A DNA stretch of 64,000 nt from Clostridiales bacterium (GTDB lineage Bacteria; Bacillota; Clostridia; Oscillospirales; Acutalibacteraceae). Below, piece after piece: positions 40,889 to 49,080 of this stretch (its first letter is position 1; every line of letters begins with the position of its first letter). Where the stretch lies: positions 1-64,000 of the forward strand of contig JAHZDE010000003.1 in assembly GCA_019422525.1 (NCBI GenBank), read 5' to 3'. The notes under the pieces are model-generated. The model had not been told where the DNA came from and did no database searches. It saw only the letters and a program-made list of their open reading frames with translations. A program made the position numbers and the translations under genes.

Positions 40889-42271
40889 ATGAATTCTGAA
40901 CTTCGTTTTGGTCATCATATAGATGCTTATCAGGAAGATATGCTCCGGGATTTGGGGAATTTAGTCGCGATCCCCTCGGTCTGCGGAAAAGCTGAGGGAA
41001 ATTTTCCTTATGGAAAACCCAGTGCGGACGCTCTGCACTTTATATTGTCATTGGCAGAAAAAATGGGATTTTCCACCTATAATGCGGATAACTACGCCGG
41101 TCACGCGGAATATGGCGAGGGAGATGAGCTGGCAGCCGTTGTGGCTCATGTAGATGTGGTTCCCGTAGGAGACGGCTGGGACAGCGATCCCTTTGTGCTG
41201 ACCCGGAAAGGAGATCTTCTCTTCGGCAGAGGAACGGCTGACGATAAAGGGGGAGCGATTGCCGCTTTGTATGGCCTGAAGGCTTTGAAGGATGCCGGTG
41301 TTCTGGGAAAACGCCGTCTTCGCGTGATTTTCGGCGCCGGAGAAGAAGTGGGCATGGAGGATCTGCCCCATTATTTTTCCAAGCAGCCGCTGCCCAACAT
41401 GGCCTTTACCCCTGATTCCGACTATGGCATCTGTAACCGGGAAAAGGGAATCCTGCGGGTGACTCTGCGAGGGCCTTCCTCCCCGCTGATGGATAGCTTT
41501 GAGGGCGGCAGTGTGGTAAACGCCGTGCCTGACAAAGCTCATGGTATCCTGCATTGCTCCCTGAAACAGGCTCGGGCCTTGTCGGAATCTCAGGTTCCCG
41601 GAAAATTTACGTTTGAGGTTTCGGAAAATGGGCTGGAGCTGTTCTCCAAAGGTACCGCAGTCCATGCCATGCAGCCCCACAAGGGATTTAACGCCATCAG
41701 CCATGCCATTATTCTGCTGGCTTCTGTTTTTCCCAAAGAAGAGCTGGGAAATCTGTTGAGCTTTATCAATGATTTTGTTGCCTGTGAAACCGATGGCGCC
41801 TCTCTGGGAATCAGCTGTCAGGATGAGCCTTCGGGCGCCCTGACCTGTAACCTGGGGCTCCTTCATATTGACGAGCATCGCAGCAGCGCGAGCTTTGACA
41901 TCCGCTACCCGGTTACGGCTGACGGCGAAAAAATCATCCGTACCTTCCGGGAAAAAGCCGAAAAAGCCGGCCTGGTATTTCTCATTGACGAACACGTTCC
42001 GCCGCTGTACCTGCCGGAGGACAGCGAGCTGATTCATCTTTTGCAGGATTCCTACACGGCTGTAACCGGTAAACCCTGCGAGTTGTATGCAACCGGCGGT
42101 GGTACCTATGCCCGGGCAATTCCCGGAAGCTGTGTAGCTTTTGGCCCCATTTTCCCCGATGAGCCGGACAGAGGCCTGCATAATGCCAACGAACACATTG
42201 ATATAAATCGTTATATGGAACATGCCCGGATTTGTCTGGAAGCTATGTATCGGATGATAACGGGCGAATAA
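40889..42271 (+). CDS. PepV/Sapep-like M20 dipeptidase
   Basis: 460 aa metallopeptidase for dipeptides or small peptides. Metal ligands and catalytic residues: AAVVAHVDVVPVGDGWDSDPF (His/Asp, about 86), GRGTADDKGG (about 117), FGAGEEVGMED (about 152) and the C-terminal HNANEHIDINRY (about 434). DSDYGICNREKGI and the lid domain (about 190-310) match PepV. ATG 40889 is chosen; AAAGG lies 11 bases upstream, somewhat long. It is cytoplasmic and probably nutritional. It follows the AbrB-like gene and precedes an Imm5-like gene. Confidence 0.87.
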   Translation: MNSELRFGHHIDAYQEDMLRDLGNLVAIPSVCGKAEGNFPYGKPSADALHFILSLAEKMGFSTYNADNYAGHAEYGEGDELAAVVAHVDVVPVGDGWDSDPFVLTRKGDLLFGRGTADDKGGAIAALYGLKALKDAGVLGKRRLRVIFGAGEEVGMEDLPHYFSKQPLPNMAFTPDSDYGICNREKGILRVTLRGPSSPLMDSFEGGSVVNAVPDKAHGILHCSLKQARALSESQVPGKFTFEVSENGLELFSKGTAVHAMQPHKGFNAISHAIILLASVFPKEELGNLLSFINDFVACETDGASLGISCQDEPSGALTCNLGLLHIDEHRSSASFDIRYPVTADGEKIIRTFREKAEKAGLVFLIDEHVPPLYLPEDSELIHLLQDSYTAVTGKPCELYATGGGTYARAIPGSCVAFGPIFPDEPDRGLHNANEHIDINRYMEHARICLEAMYRMITGE

Positions 42272-42305
42272 GAGTCCCGGTATATTGAGAAAAGGAGCTT
42301 GCGAT

Positions 42306-42905
42306 ATGGAGCCTTTGTGGATGGAAATTGTCCGGGAAAAAGCAAAACGAAAAAACAAGGTACTGTTTACCCGCGATAGCCCCTGTTTGCAGGAGCTCCT
42401 TCGGCTCATTCGCCGGCAAACCCATGCAGTGGTTGTATTCTGGGCCTTTGCCTGTATGGAGAAGCCTCTGGCACGGCTGGAAGAACTTTTGCCTTGTGAA
42501 AGCCGCCCTCGTACTGCCGTGCTTTTTAGCCGTGAATGGGCTGCCGGTCAGATAAAAATGCCGGAGGCCAAAAGAGCCATTCTCGAAGCCCACCAAGCGG
42601 CCAAGGAGACCCAAAATCCTGTTGCCGCAGCGTTATGCCACGCAATTGGACAGGGATGTGCTTCGGTGCATGTGGAAACCCACGGCATCGGGCTGCCCAT
42701 GTATGAATTAACGGCGCTGGTATTGGAATATGGTCTTGATAACTGCCGGGCGCCGGTAGAAACACGAATTCGGGAATATGAGCAGACCCTTCTCCGACTG
42801 GAAACACAAAAAATAACAGAACCTCTGGCGCCCTTTCTGCAGGCGGTGCGTCCCAATCGGGAGCAGCTTTTGTATGAAAAACATCCCTATGGTCAGAGGT
42901 TGTAG
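42306..42905 (+). CDS. Putative immunity protein, Imm5-like fold
   Basis: 199 aa, helical, cytoplasmic. The sequence EAHQAAKETQNPVAAALCHAIGQGCASVHVETHGIGLPMY (about 97-138) has the Ala-rich pattern with regular His residues known from the Imm5-like putative immunity family. No toxin gene is adjacent, and many family members lie away from toxins, so the name says little about function. ATG 42306 has AAAAGGAG about nine bases upstream. It follows the dipeptidase by 34 bases and is followed by a terminator-like hairpin. Confidence 0.6.
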   Translation: MEPLWMEIVREKAKRKNKVLFTRDSPCLQELLRLIRRQTHAVVVFWAFACMEKPLARLEELLPCESRPRTAVLFSREWAAGQIKMPEAKRAILEAHQAAKETQNPVAAALCHAIGQGCASVHVETHGIGLPMYELTALVLEYGLDNCRAPVETRIREYEQTLLRLETQKITEPLAPFLQAVRPNREQLLYEKHPYGQRL

Positions 42906-42919
42906 GAATATTTCTTCCT

Positions 42920-42952
42920 CCCGCCTCATATTCTTGAGGCGGGATTTCTTTT
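42920..42952 (+). terminator. Terminator-like hairpin after the Imm5-like gene
   Basis: CCCGCCTCA (42920-42928) and TGAGGCGGG (42935-42943), then ATTTCTTTT. Confidence 0.65.
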
Positions 42953-42969
42953 GAAAGGATGTGTTGTGA

Positions 42970-43983
42970 TTGACTCGTTCTGTTCCGTTTTTTATAAGTT
43001 CCCACAGCTCCCAGGGGTTTGTTTCCTTTTATCATTCCTGCTTTGATGGGCTGGATAAGAAAATGATCTTATCGGGATGGCCTCAAAAGGATGCACAGCA
43101 GGCTTTGCATGAAGTACTGGCGCTGGCAGAATCCCGAAAGGAACCAGTGTGGAAGATTCTCTTCTCTTTGGATGGCAGTTTGGAAGGGCTGATATTACCT
43201 AACCGGTCGGCAGGAGTGCTGATTTCCCGGCCATGGGACTCTCTGGTGTGGAGCGGAACCGCTTTACAGGAATCGTACCGCCCGGTAGAGCAAGCACTGC
43301 AAGAGGCTCACAGCCATTTTGCCGCTGCACTTCCCATTCATGACCAATGGGAGAAAATTTATCAGGAGCACATTCATTTTGATGCGCTGAACACCTTGGC
43401 AAATGAAACCATCTCCCAGTTATTCCAGGATCGTCAGGGTCATGAAGCCGGAAAAAATCAACTGCGTTTTTTGGGCGCCGCGACAAAGGACGGAAGCATT
43501 GACTGCATCCCAGAAATTACCGCCGGACTCTCCCGCCGTATTTTTATCAAAGGCCGTCCGGGAACGGGAAAATCCACCTTTTTGAAAAAAGTACGGGCAG
43601 CTGCCAACCAGGCCGGATGGGATACGGAAGAATATCGATGCGCCTTTGACCCGAACAGCGCTGACATGGTGGTCATTGAGGGCTTGGGGCTGTGCCTGTT
43701 CGACAGCACCGCTCCTCATGAACATTTCCCCAGCCTGCCGGGAGATGAAATTCTGGATTTCTTCAAGGCTGCGGTTGACCCGGATACGGACCAGCTGTGT
43801 GAAAAGGAACTTTCTGACATTCAAAAAGCTTATCGGGCCGAAATTCAGCTTGCTACCAAGGCTTTGCGAACGGCTGCTGAACATTGGGACGCTTTGGAAA
43901 AAGGCAGAGAGGGAATAAACGATACGGTGGTCTGTGAACAGTGCCAAAAGCTGAAGGAGGCACTCTGGGGAGACTCCTTGTAA
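42970..43983 (+). CDS. P-loop ATPase/nucleotide kinase-like protein (PRK06851-type)
   Basis: 337 aa. Walker A is IFIKGRPGTGKSTFLKKV (about 196-213), followed by AFDPNSADMVVIEGLGLCLFDSTAPHEHFPSLPGDEI (about 228-265), the arrangement seen in uncharacterised Clostridia and Bacillus proteins of the PRK06851 group. The N-terminal half is a degenerate copy of the same fold (SSHSSQGFVSFYHSCFDGL at the start) without a Walker A. The C-terminus is helical and charged. The start is TTG 42970, directly after an in-frame TGA at 42967; AAAGGA is about 12 bases upstream. Function unknown. Confidence 0.7.
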   Translation: MTRSVPFFISSHSSQGFVSFYHSCFDGLDKKMILSGWPQKDAQQALHEVLALAESRKEPVWKILFSLDGSLEGLILPNRSAGVLISRPWDSLVWSGTALQESYRPVEQALQEAHSHFAAALPIHDQWEKIYQEHIHFDALNTLANETISQLFQDRQGHEAGKNQLRFLGAATKDGSIDCIPEITAGLSRRIFIKGRPGTGKSTFLKKVRAAANQAGWDTEEYRCAFDPNSADMVVIEGLGLCLFDSTAPHEHFPSLPGDEILDFFKAAVDPDTDQLCEKELSDIQKAYRAEIQLATKALRTAAEHWDALEKGREGINDTVVCEQCQKLKEALWGDSL

Positions 43984-44007
43984 TCTATCTACAATTGTCT
44001 GACTAAT

Positions 44008-44052
44008 AAAACGCCGGAAGGATTCTAAGAGGTGAATCTCTCCGGCGTTTTT
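44008..44052 (+). terminator. Terminator
   Basis: AAACGCCGGA and TCCGGCGTTTTT arms enclosing an inner AGAGGTGAATCTCT-type pairing; ends the 40589-43983 run. Confidence 0.85.
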
Positions 44053-44123
44053 AATAATTATGACAAAATATATTGTTTATATTGTGAATTATTTTTATAA
44101 TATATATATTTTTAAAAAATCTC

Positions 44124-44151
44124 TTGCATTTTTCTGAGGGTGTGGTATAAT
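44124..44151 (+). promoter_or_regulatory. Promoter of tRNA-fMet
   Basis: TTGCAT (44124-44129), 16-base spacer, TATAAT (44146-44151) with extended -10 TGG; 31 bases before the tRNA. Confidence 0.8.
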
Positions 44152-44182
44152 AGATAAGCACCTTACCGGTGAAACAAAATAT

Positions 44183-44259
<77 letters not shown>

Positions 44260-44264
44260 AGTAA

Positions 44265-44295
44265 TGTGCCTGATTTTACTGTCAGGCACATTTTT
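44265..44295 (+). terminator. Terminator of tRNA-fMet
   Basis: TGTGCCTGA (44265-44273) and TCAGGCACA (44282-44290), then TTTTT. Confidence 0.85.
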
Positions 44296-44296
44296 C

Positions 44297-44747
44297 TTAG
44301 TATTTATGCGGGTTTGCGGGCTTTTTTCCGTTTCAAAAAAGGATTGGTGTCCCATTACTGTCATCCCCGTTTTCAGAGGTATCTGCAAAGCTAAGCGGAG
44401 TTTCCGCCTGATTTTTCAGGCTGGGAACTCCGCTTTTTTGTGTTTACCACTCTTTTTCCCGTTGTCGGAAGTGTAGAAGTTTCCGACAGTTATATAGATA
44501 GATTGACAAAAGCCCCGAATGAGCCAATTTCAAGCTCTTAAGATACAATAGGGCGTGCGCCCTTTTTAAAACCACTTGGCTGGATAAACAGAATAGGTAT
44601 CCGCCTCAGCTGACAACGGATACCTATTCTGTTTATAGTGATTCAGTTTGTTTGTGATTTCCTACACCAGACGAAAAATACAGATAAAACTGTCTATAAA
44701 GTGTTCCTTTGAAACAAAACTTTCCCAGCAAGTAAGTGCAGAAGGCA
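44297..44747. other. Hairpin-rich intergenic region between tRNA-fMet and lysS
   Basis: No gene is visible. There are four stems. A nested stem with GCGGAGTT/AACTCCGC arms and a T run lies at about 44394-44439. TGTCGGAA/TTCCGACA lies at about 44463-44489. AGGGCG-TG-CGCCCT with TTTT lies at about 44550-44567. A perfect 20-bp inverted repeat with a 13-base loop has arms at 44584-44603 and 44617-44636. The last starts 112 bases past the lysS stop on the minus strand and may terminate it, although its T run is poor. A small RNA cannot be excluded. Confidence 0.5.
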
Positions 44748-46262
44748 CTATTCCTTGTGAACAGGCTTCATCGTGGGGAATAAGAGAACCTCACGAATCG
44801 TATCGGAATTCGTGAGCATCATGACACAGCGATCAATGCCAATACCCAAGCCGCCCGTTGGAGGCATGCCGTACTCCAGGGCGGTGAGAAAGTCCTCGTC
44901 CATCATTCCAGCCTCATCATCTCCCTTGCTGCGCAATTCCACCTGTTTGAGAAAGCGCTGGCGTTGGTCAATAGGGTCGTTGAGCTCAGAGAAGGCATTT
45001 CCCATCTCGCTGTGGCAGATGAATAGCTCAAACCGCTCAGTAAGGCGGGGGTCCTTGGAGGAACGCTTGGCTAAAGGGGATACATCCACAGGGTGCATAG
45101 TGATGAAGGTGGGCTGGATAAGCTTCTCCTCCACTTTCTGGTCAAAGCATTCATACAGCGCATTTCCCCAGGTTTTGTCGGCGGTCTCCGGCAGTTCCAC
45201 GCCGATGGACTTGGCCGCAACTACGGCCTCCTCGTCGGAGGTGATGTCCATAAAGTCGATACCGCAGTATTGCTTGACCGCCTCGTGCATGGTAAGACGT
45301 GTCCAGCCGGGGGTCAGGTCAATTTTCTCACCTTGCCAGTCCACCTGGTAGGTACCCAAGATCTTCTGCGAGGCAGAGGACAGCAGTTCCTCAAAGAGGT
45401 CCATCATGTCGTTAAAATCGGCATAGGCCTGATAAAGTTCGATAGTGGTAAACTCCGGGTTGTGTTTGGGATCCATACCCTCATTGCGGAAAATACGCCC
45501 AATTTCATACACCCGATCCATGCCGCCTACGATGAGCCGCTTCAGAGGCAGTTCAGTGGCAATGCGCATGAACATATCGATGTCCAAAGTGTTATGATGG
45601 GTGATGAAGGGACGAGCGGTAGCCCCGCCGGAGATGGTGTTAAGTACTGGAGTCTCCACCTCTATATAGCCCCGAGCATCCATAAAATTGCGCACATGCT
45701 TGATGAACTGAGAACGGATAATAAAGTTTCGCTTCACCTCGGGGTTGACAATCAAATCCACATAGCGCTGGCGATAACGCAGCTCGGTATTGGTAAGCCC
45801 GTGAAACTTCTCAGGCAGAGGCAACAGAGCCTTGCTCAGCAGAGTCACCTTCTGCACCCGCACAGACATCTCTCCTCGCTGGGTGCGGAATACCTCGCCT
45901 TGCACGCCTACGATATCGCCGATATCGTACTTCTTAAAGCGGTTATACTCCTCCTCATCCAACTCATCCTTCCTGGCGTAGAGCTGGATGCGGCCGGACT
46001 TGTCCTGCAAATCGCAGAAGGACACTTTGCCCATGCCACGCTTGGACATAAGGCGGCCGGCAAGAGCCACCTCTTTACCTTCCAGGGCGTCAAAGTTTTT
46101 CTTAATATTAGCAGACTCATTGTTTACCTCAAAGCGGGTGATCTGAAAGGGATCACGGCCCTCTTTCTGAAGTTTGACCAACTTCTCCCGGCGAATCAGT
46201 CTCTCCTCAGAAAGCTCCTGTATAATTTCCTGATTGTTTCTTTCATTTATTAGTTCATCCAT
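44748..46262 (-). CDS. lysS: Lysyl-tRNA synthetase, class II
   Basis: 504 aa. It charges tRNA-Lys with lysine. N-terminal OB-fold anticodon domain (about 60-170, VALAGRLMSKRGMGKVSFCD) and class II catalytic core: motif 1 FMDARGYIEVETPVL, motif 2 FRNEGMDPKHNPEFTTIE, motif 3 GGLGIGIDRCVMML. ATG 46262 follows AAAGGAGAGTATAT. The translation upstream of it is not conserved. It lies 124 bases after the TSCPD gene on the same strand and could share its MerR-controlled transcript, besides any promoter of its own. No T-box leader is visible. Confidence 0.96.
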   Translation of the reverse strand: MDELINERNNQEIIQELSEERLIRREKLVKLQKEGRDPFQITRFEVNNESANIKKNFDALEGKEVALAGRLMSKRGMGKVSFCDLQDKSGRIQLYARKDELDEEEYNRFKKYDIGDIVGVQGEVFRTQRGEMSVRVQKVTLLSKALLPLPEKFHGLTNTELRYRQRYVDLIVNPEVKRNFIIRSQFIKHVRNFMDARGYIEVETPVLNTISGGATARPFITHHNTLDIDMFMRIATELPLKRLIVGGMDRVYEIGRIFRNEGMDPKHNPEFTTIELYQAYADFNDMMDLFEELLSSASQKILGTYQVDWQGEKIDLTPGWTRLTMHEAVKQYCGIDFMDITSDEEAVVAAKSIGVELPETADKTWGNALYECFDQKVEEKLIQPTFITMHPVDVSPLAKRSSKDPRLTERFELFICHSEMGNAFSELNDPIDQRQRFLKQVELRSKGDDEAGMMDEDFLTALEYGMPPTGGLGIGIDRCVMMLTNSDTIREVLLFPTMKPVHKE

Positions 46263-46386
46263 ATATACTCTCCTTTGCCGTTTATATCCCGAGTTATTTT
46301 GCTTTGCCTGTGTGGAGGTCATAAGAGGAATCTCCAGGCGGTTTTTTCTTGAATAAAGAATACCGTGACGTGAGTAATTCTCTACT

Positions 46387-46644
46387 TTAAGACTGTTTCC
46401 CCTCCGATTCCTGACATAGCTCCAGAGCCAGAGCCAGCTGATCCGGGCAAGAGGTTCCCTTATCTAGACATTGAATTCCTTTCAGCTGTGCAATCGCATC
46501 CTCCACATGCATCCCCACTAATAGGCGGCTGAGAGCTTGGGTAAAGCCGGGGCAACCCAATACAAATTCTACCTTTTGGATCACTCCATTATCTACTTCT
46601 AATTTAATTTCCTTAGCGCAGGTACCGTTGGTCTGATAAATCAT
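46387..46644 (-). CDS. TSCPD domain protein (TIGR03905-type)
   Basis: 85 aa with the hallmark TSCPD motif (DKGTSCPDQLALALEL, about 61-76). The domain also occurs at the C-terminus of some ribonucleotide reductases; as a separate protein it is uncharacterised. Cysteines Cys9, Cys31, Cys59 and Cys66 could bind metal. AAAGGAGATAAAAAT precedes ATG 46644. It is expressed from a MerR-type promoter that faces away from the merR gene, suggesting it belongs to that regulator's response. Confidence 0.82.
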   Translation of the reverse strand: MIYQTNGTCAKEIKLEVDNGVIQKVEFVLGCPGFTQALSRLLVGMHVEDAIAQLKGIQCLDKGTSCPDQLALALELCQESEGKQS

Positions 46645-46694
46645 ATTTTTATCTCCTTTATCTGGTAATAGTCAGAAGTTTGATATATAATATT

Positions 46695-46725
46695 ATAATA
46701 GACCTTCCCATAATGGGAAAGTCAA
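46695..46725 (-). promoter_or_regulatory. MerR-type promoter and operator of the TSCPD gene
   Basis: Minus strand TTGACT (46725-46720), 19-base spacer, TATTAT (46700-46695). The overlong spacer holds the dyad CTTTCCCATTATGGGAAGG (46721-46703). A 19-bp spacer filled by a dyad is the mark of MerR activation. The same dyad recurs at 47601. Confidence 0.8.
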
Positions 46726-46749
46726 GTACTAACCAAGGAGGAACCACAG

Positions 46750-47538
46750 ATGCAGGGCTATCTTTCCATTGGCGACTTTGCCAGACTCCGCAATGTAAAC
46801 CCAAAATCGCTACGATACTATGAACGAATTGGCGCACTGATTCCTGCCTATATTGAGGAGGAAACGGGCTATCGGTACTATGCTTTGGAACAACTGGTGG
46901 AGATGGATATGATTTTAATGTGCCTGGAGCTGAACATCCCCCTACGGGATGCGGAACAATACCGGCAGCCAGACCAGACATTGGATATTCGGCATCTGCT
47001 TCAGGATGGACAACAAAAGGCCATGGAGAAGCTTACCCACCTTCGTAATACCATGCAGCAAATGGAGGAAGCACTGCGCCGGATCGATGAAAATCAACGC
47101 TATCAGGAACAGGAGGGCCTCTATCGACGGCATCTGCGCCAGCGGCTCATTTTGCGGTCACCATTTACTTTTTCTGGCGGAGAGCTGAAGTTCAAACAGA
47201 GTTCAACTGAAATTTTTCTCCTTGGGCAATCCCTGGGCCTGCTGCCTGCCTTTACTTTTCCCATTGGCCTGATTGCCAGACGACAGGGAGGCCGCATTGA
47301 TACCGACATTTTTCTGGAGGTTCTCCAGAAAAAAGATGGTATTACCAATCTGGAAATGCTTCCCGAAGGGGACTATCTCTGTCAGCAAAAACCCGCACAG
47401 GCGCTGGAGCATGTTGATACACTGATTTCGGAATACTTTGTGCAGCATCCCAAGGCGAACCAGGTAATCATCACCAATCTAACTTCTGCCTACTTTGATC
47501 TAAAAGGACCATTACTGGAGCTACAGGAACAAATTTAA
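46750..47538 (+). CDS. MerR family transcriptional regulator with effector-binding tail
   Basis: 262 aa. Winged helix-turn-helix (about 4-72: YLSIGDFARLRNVNPKSLRYYERIGALIPAYIEEETGYRYY), coiled-coil linker (about 80-120) and a C-terminal ligand-binding domain of the GyrI/BmrR type (about 150-262). ATG 46750 has AAGGAGG eight bases upstream. Two identical operator-promoter units flank it: one for the TSCPD gene upstream, one for the MATE-OYE operon downstream. It probably senses a drug or toxic organic compound and activates export and reduction; the ligand is unknown. Confidence 0.88.
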   Translation: MQGYLSIGDFARLRNVNPKSLRYYERIGALIPAYIEEETGYRYYALEQLVEMDMILMCLELNIPLRDAEQYRQPDQTLDIRHLLQDGQQKAMEKLTHLRNTMQQMEEALRRIDENQRYQEQEGLYRRHLRQRLILRSPFTFSGGELKFKQSSTEIFLLGQSLGLLPAFTFPIGLIARRQGGRIDTDIFLEVLQKKDGITNLEMLPEGDYLCQQKPAQALEHVDTLISEYFVQHPKANQVIITNLTSAYFDLKGPLLELQEQI

Positions 47539-47541
47539 CCC

Positions 47542-47583
47542 AAGAGGGCACTGGGAGTCTTTCTCCTGGCGCCCTCTTTTCTT
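47542..47583 (+). terminator. Terminator of merR
   Basis: AAGAGGGC and GCCCTCTTTT arms with an inner GGGAG/CTCC pairing, then a T-rich run. Confidence 0.8.
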
Positions 47584-47596
47584 TGGAAGAATTCCC

Positions 47597-47627
47597 TTGA
47601 CTTTCCCATTATGGGAAGGTTTATAAT
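47597..47627 (+). promoter_or_regulatory. MerR-type promoter and operator of the MATE-OYE operon
   Basis: TTGACT (47597-47602), 19-base spacer containing the dyad CTTTCCCATTATGGGAAGG (47601-47619), TATAAT (47622-47627). The dyad is identical to that at 46703-46721. Confidence 0.82.
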
Positions 47628-47682
47628 TGTGTACCGCGGGGATTTCCCGCCGAATCGAAATAAAAATGGAGGAAGTGAACCC

Positions 47683-49056
47683 ATGCAGACGGAAGCAAAT
47701 CGCCTGGGGTATGAGCCGGTTGGAAAGCTGCTTGGAACCTTTGCTGTTCCAAGCATCATTTCCATGGTGGTCAGTACCCTGTATAATATTGTCGATCAGA
47801 TTTTTATTGGCCGTGGCGTAGGCTATCTGGGAAATGGCGCAACCAATGTAATTTTACCTCTGACTGTCATTGCCCTGGCCCTTGGCCTGATGATTGGAGA
47901 TGGCACCACCGCCTACTTCAGCCTGTGCCTGGGACAGGAGGATCGTCAAAGAGCCGCTCAAGGCGTAGGCAATGCCATAACGCTGACGGTGGCGGCCAGC
48001 ATTGTGTTAACCGTATTGTCTCTGATCTTTCTAAAACCTCTTTGCGTCCTGTTCGGCGCCACCGACGCTACCATGTCCTATGCTCTGGAGTATGGATTCA
48101 TCATTGTATTAGGCTTTCCCTTTTACATGTTCAGCATGGGGTTTAACTCCATTATACGTGCTGACGGAAGTCCGGTTTACGCCATGCTGTCCACACTAAG
48201 CGGAGCGATTTTAAATACAATCCTGGATCCGGTCTTTATTTTTGTTTTCCACATGGGGGTAACAGGAGCTGCCATCGCAACGGTTCTGGGACAGGTTGTC
48301 TCCTGTATCATGACATTGCTTTACCTGAGAAAATTCCGGTGCATCACCCTGACGCCTGACTGTCTGCTCCCCCGCTGGAAGCTGTGTGGGAGAGTATGCA
48401 GCCTTGGAATTTCCAGTTTCTTTCTTCAGCTGGCGGCTACCATTGTGATTACCGTGATGAACAATGTGCTTGTCAAATACGGTGCCGCCTCCAAGTACGG
48501 CGCTGAAATTCCCATGACCACTCTGGGCATCACCATGAAGGTCAATCAGATTATTACCGGCATTGTCATTGGGATTTCTGTGGGATCTCAGCCCATCATC
48601 GGGTATAATTATGGTGCTGGGAAGACAGCCCGAGCCCAAAAAACTTACTTGTTAGCCACTGTCTGTTCCACCATTGTGATGGGCTTAGGTACCCTGCTGT
48701 TTCAATTGTTCCCCGACAGTATTGTCAGCATTTTTGGCTCGGAGTCCGATCTGTACCGTGAATTTGCGGTCAAGAGTCTGAAGATTTTCCTGCTGCTGAT
48801 CCTCTTAAACGGATTTCAACTATGCACGGGTACCTTTTTCCAGGCAATCGGAAAGCCGGTTCAGGCTACTTTGATCTCCCTGTCCCGGCAAGTACTCTTT
48901 TTGTTGCCGGCTCTGCTCATTCTTCCTCACTTTTTAGGTGTAGAAGGTGCGCTATGGGCCGGACCCGTAGGCGATGCCTGCGCCTTTGTGCTGGCACTGA
49001 TCTTTGGCTTGGTGGAATGGCGAAAAACAAACCGTAGTACCCAGGCAACAACCTAA
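47683..49056 (+). CDS. MATE family multidrug efflux pump
   Basis: 457 aa with 12 predicted membrane helices in two halves. The N-terminal LLGTFAVPSIISMVVSTLYNIVDQIFIGRGVG is the conserved MATE start, and VGSQPIIGYNYGAGKTARAQK (about 308-328) the second-half signature. Such pumps export cationic drugs or metabolites with Na+ or H+. ATG 47683 has GGAGG nine bases upstream. It is driven by a MerR-type promoter and followed after 24 bases by an old-yellow-enzyme gene. Confidence 0.9.
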   Translation: MQTEANRLGYEPVGKLLGTFAVPSIISMVVSTLYNIVDQIFIGRGVGYLGNGATNVILPLTVIALALGLMIGDGTTAYFSLCLGQEDRQRAAQGVGNAITLTVAASIVLTVLSLIFLKPLCVLFGATDATMSYALEYGFIIVLGFPFYMFSMGFNSIIRADGSPVYAMLSTLSGAILNTILDPVFIFVFHMGVTGAAIATVLGQVVSCIMTLLYLRKFRCITLTPDCLLPRWKLCGRVCSLGISSFFLQLAATIVITVMNNVLVKYGAASKYGAEIPMTTLGITMKVNQIITGIVIGISVGSQPIIGYNYGAGKTARAQKTYLLATVCSTIVMGLGTLLFQLFPDSIVSIFGSESDLYREFAVKSLKIFLLLILLNGFQLCTGTFFQAIGKPVQATLISLSRQVLFLLPALLILPHFLGVEGALWAGPVGDACAFVLALIFGLVEWRKTNRSTQATT

Positions 49057-49080
49057 ATTTTTCTATGGAGGATTTTTATT

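Noticed and set aside
45093..46253. A 386-codon plus-strand frame over lysS
   Set aside because: Antisense shadow rich in His and Gln, no ribosome binding site; lysS is certain.
46263..46386. T-box leader before lysS
   Set aside because: The gap is 124 bases with no T-box sequence or terminator/antiterminator pair.
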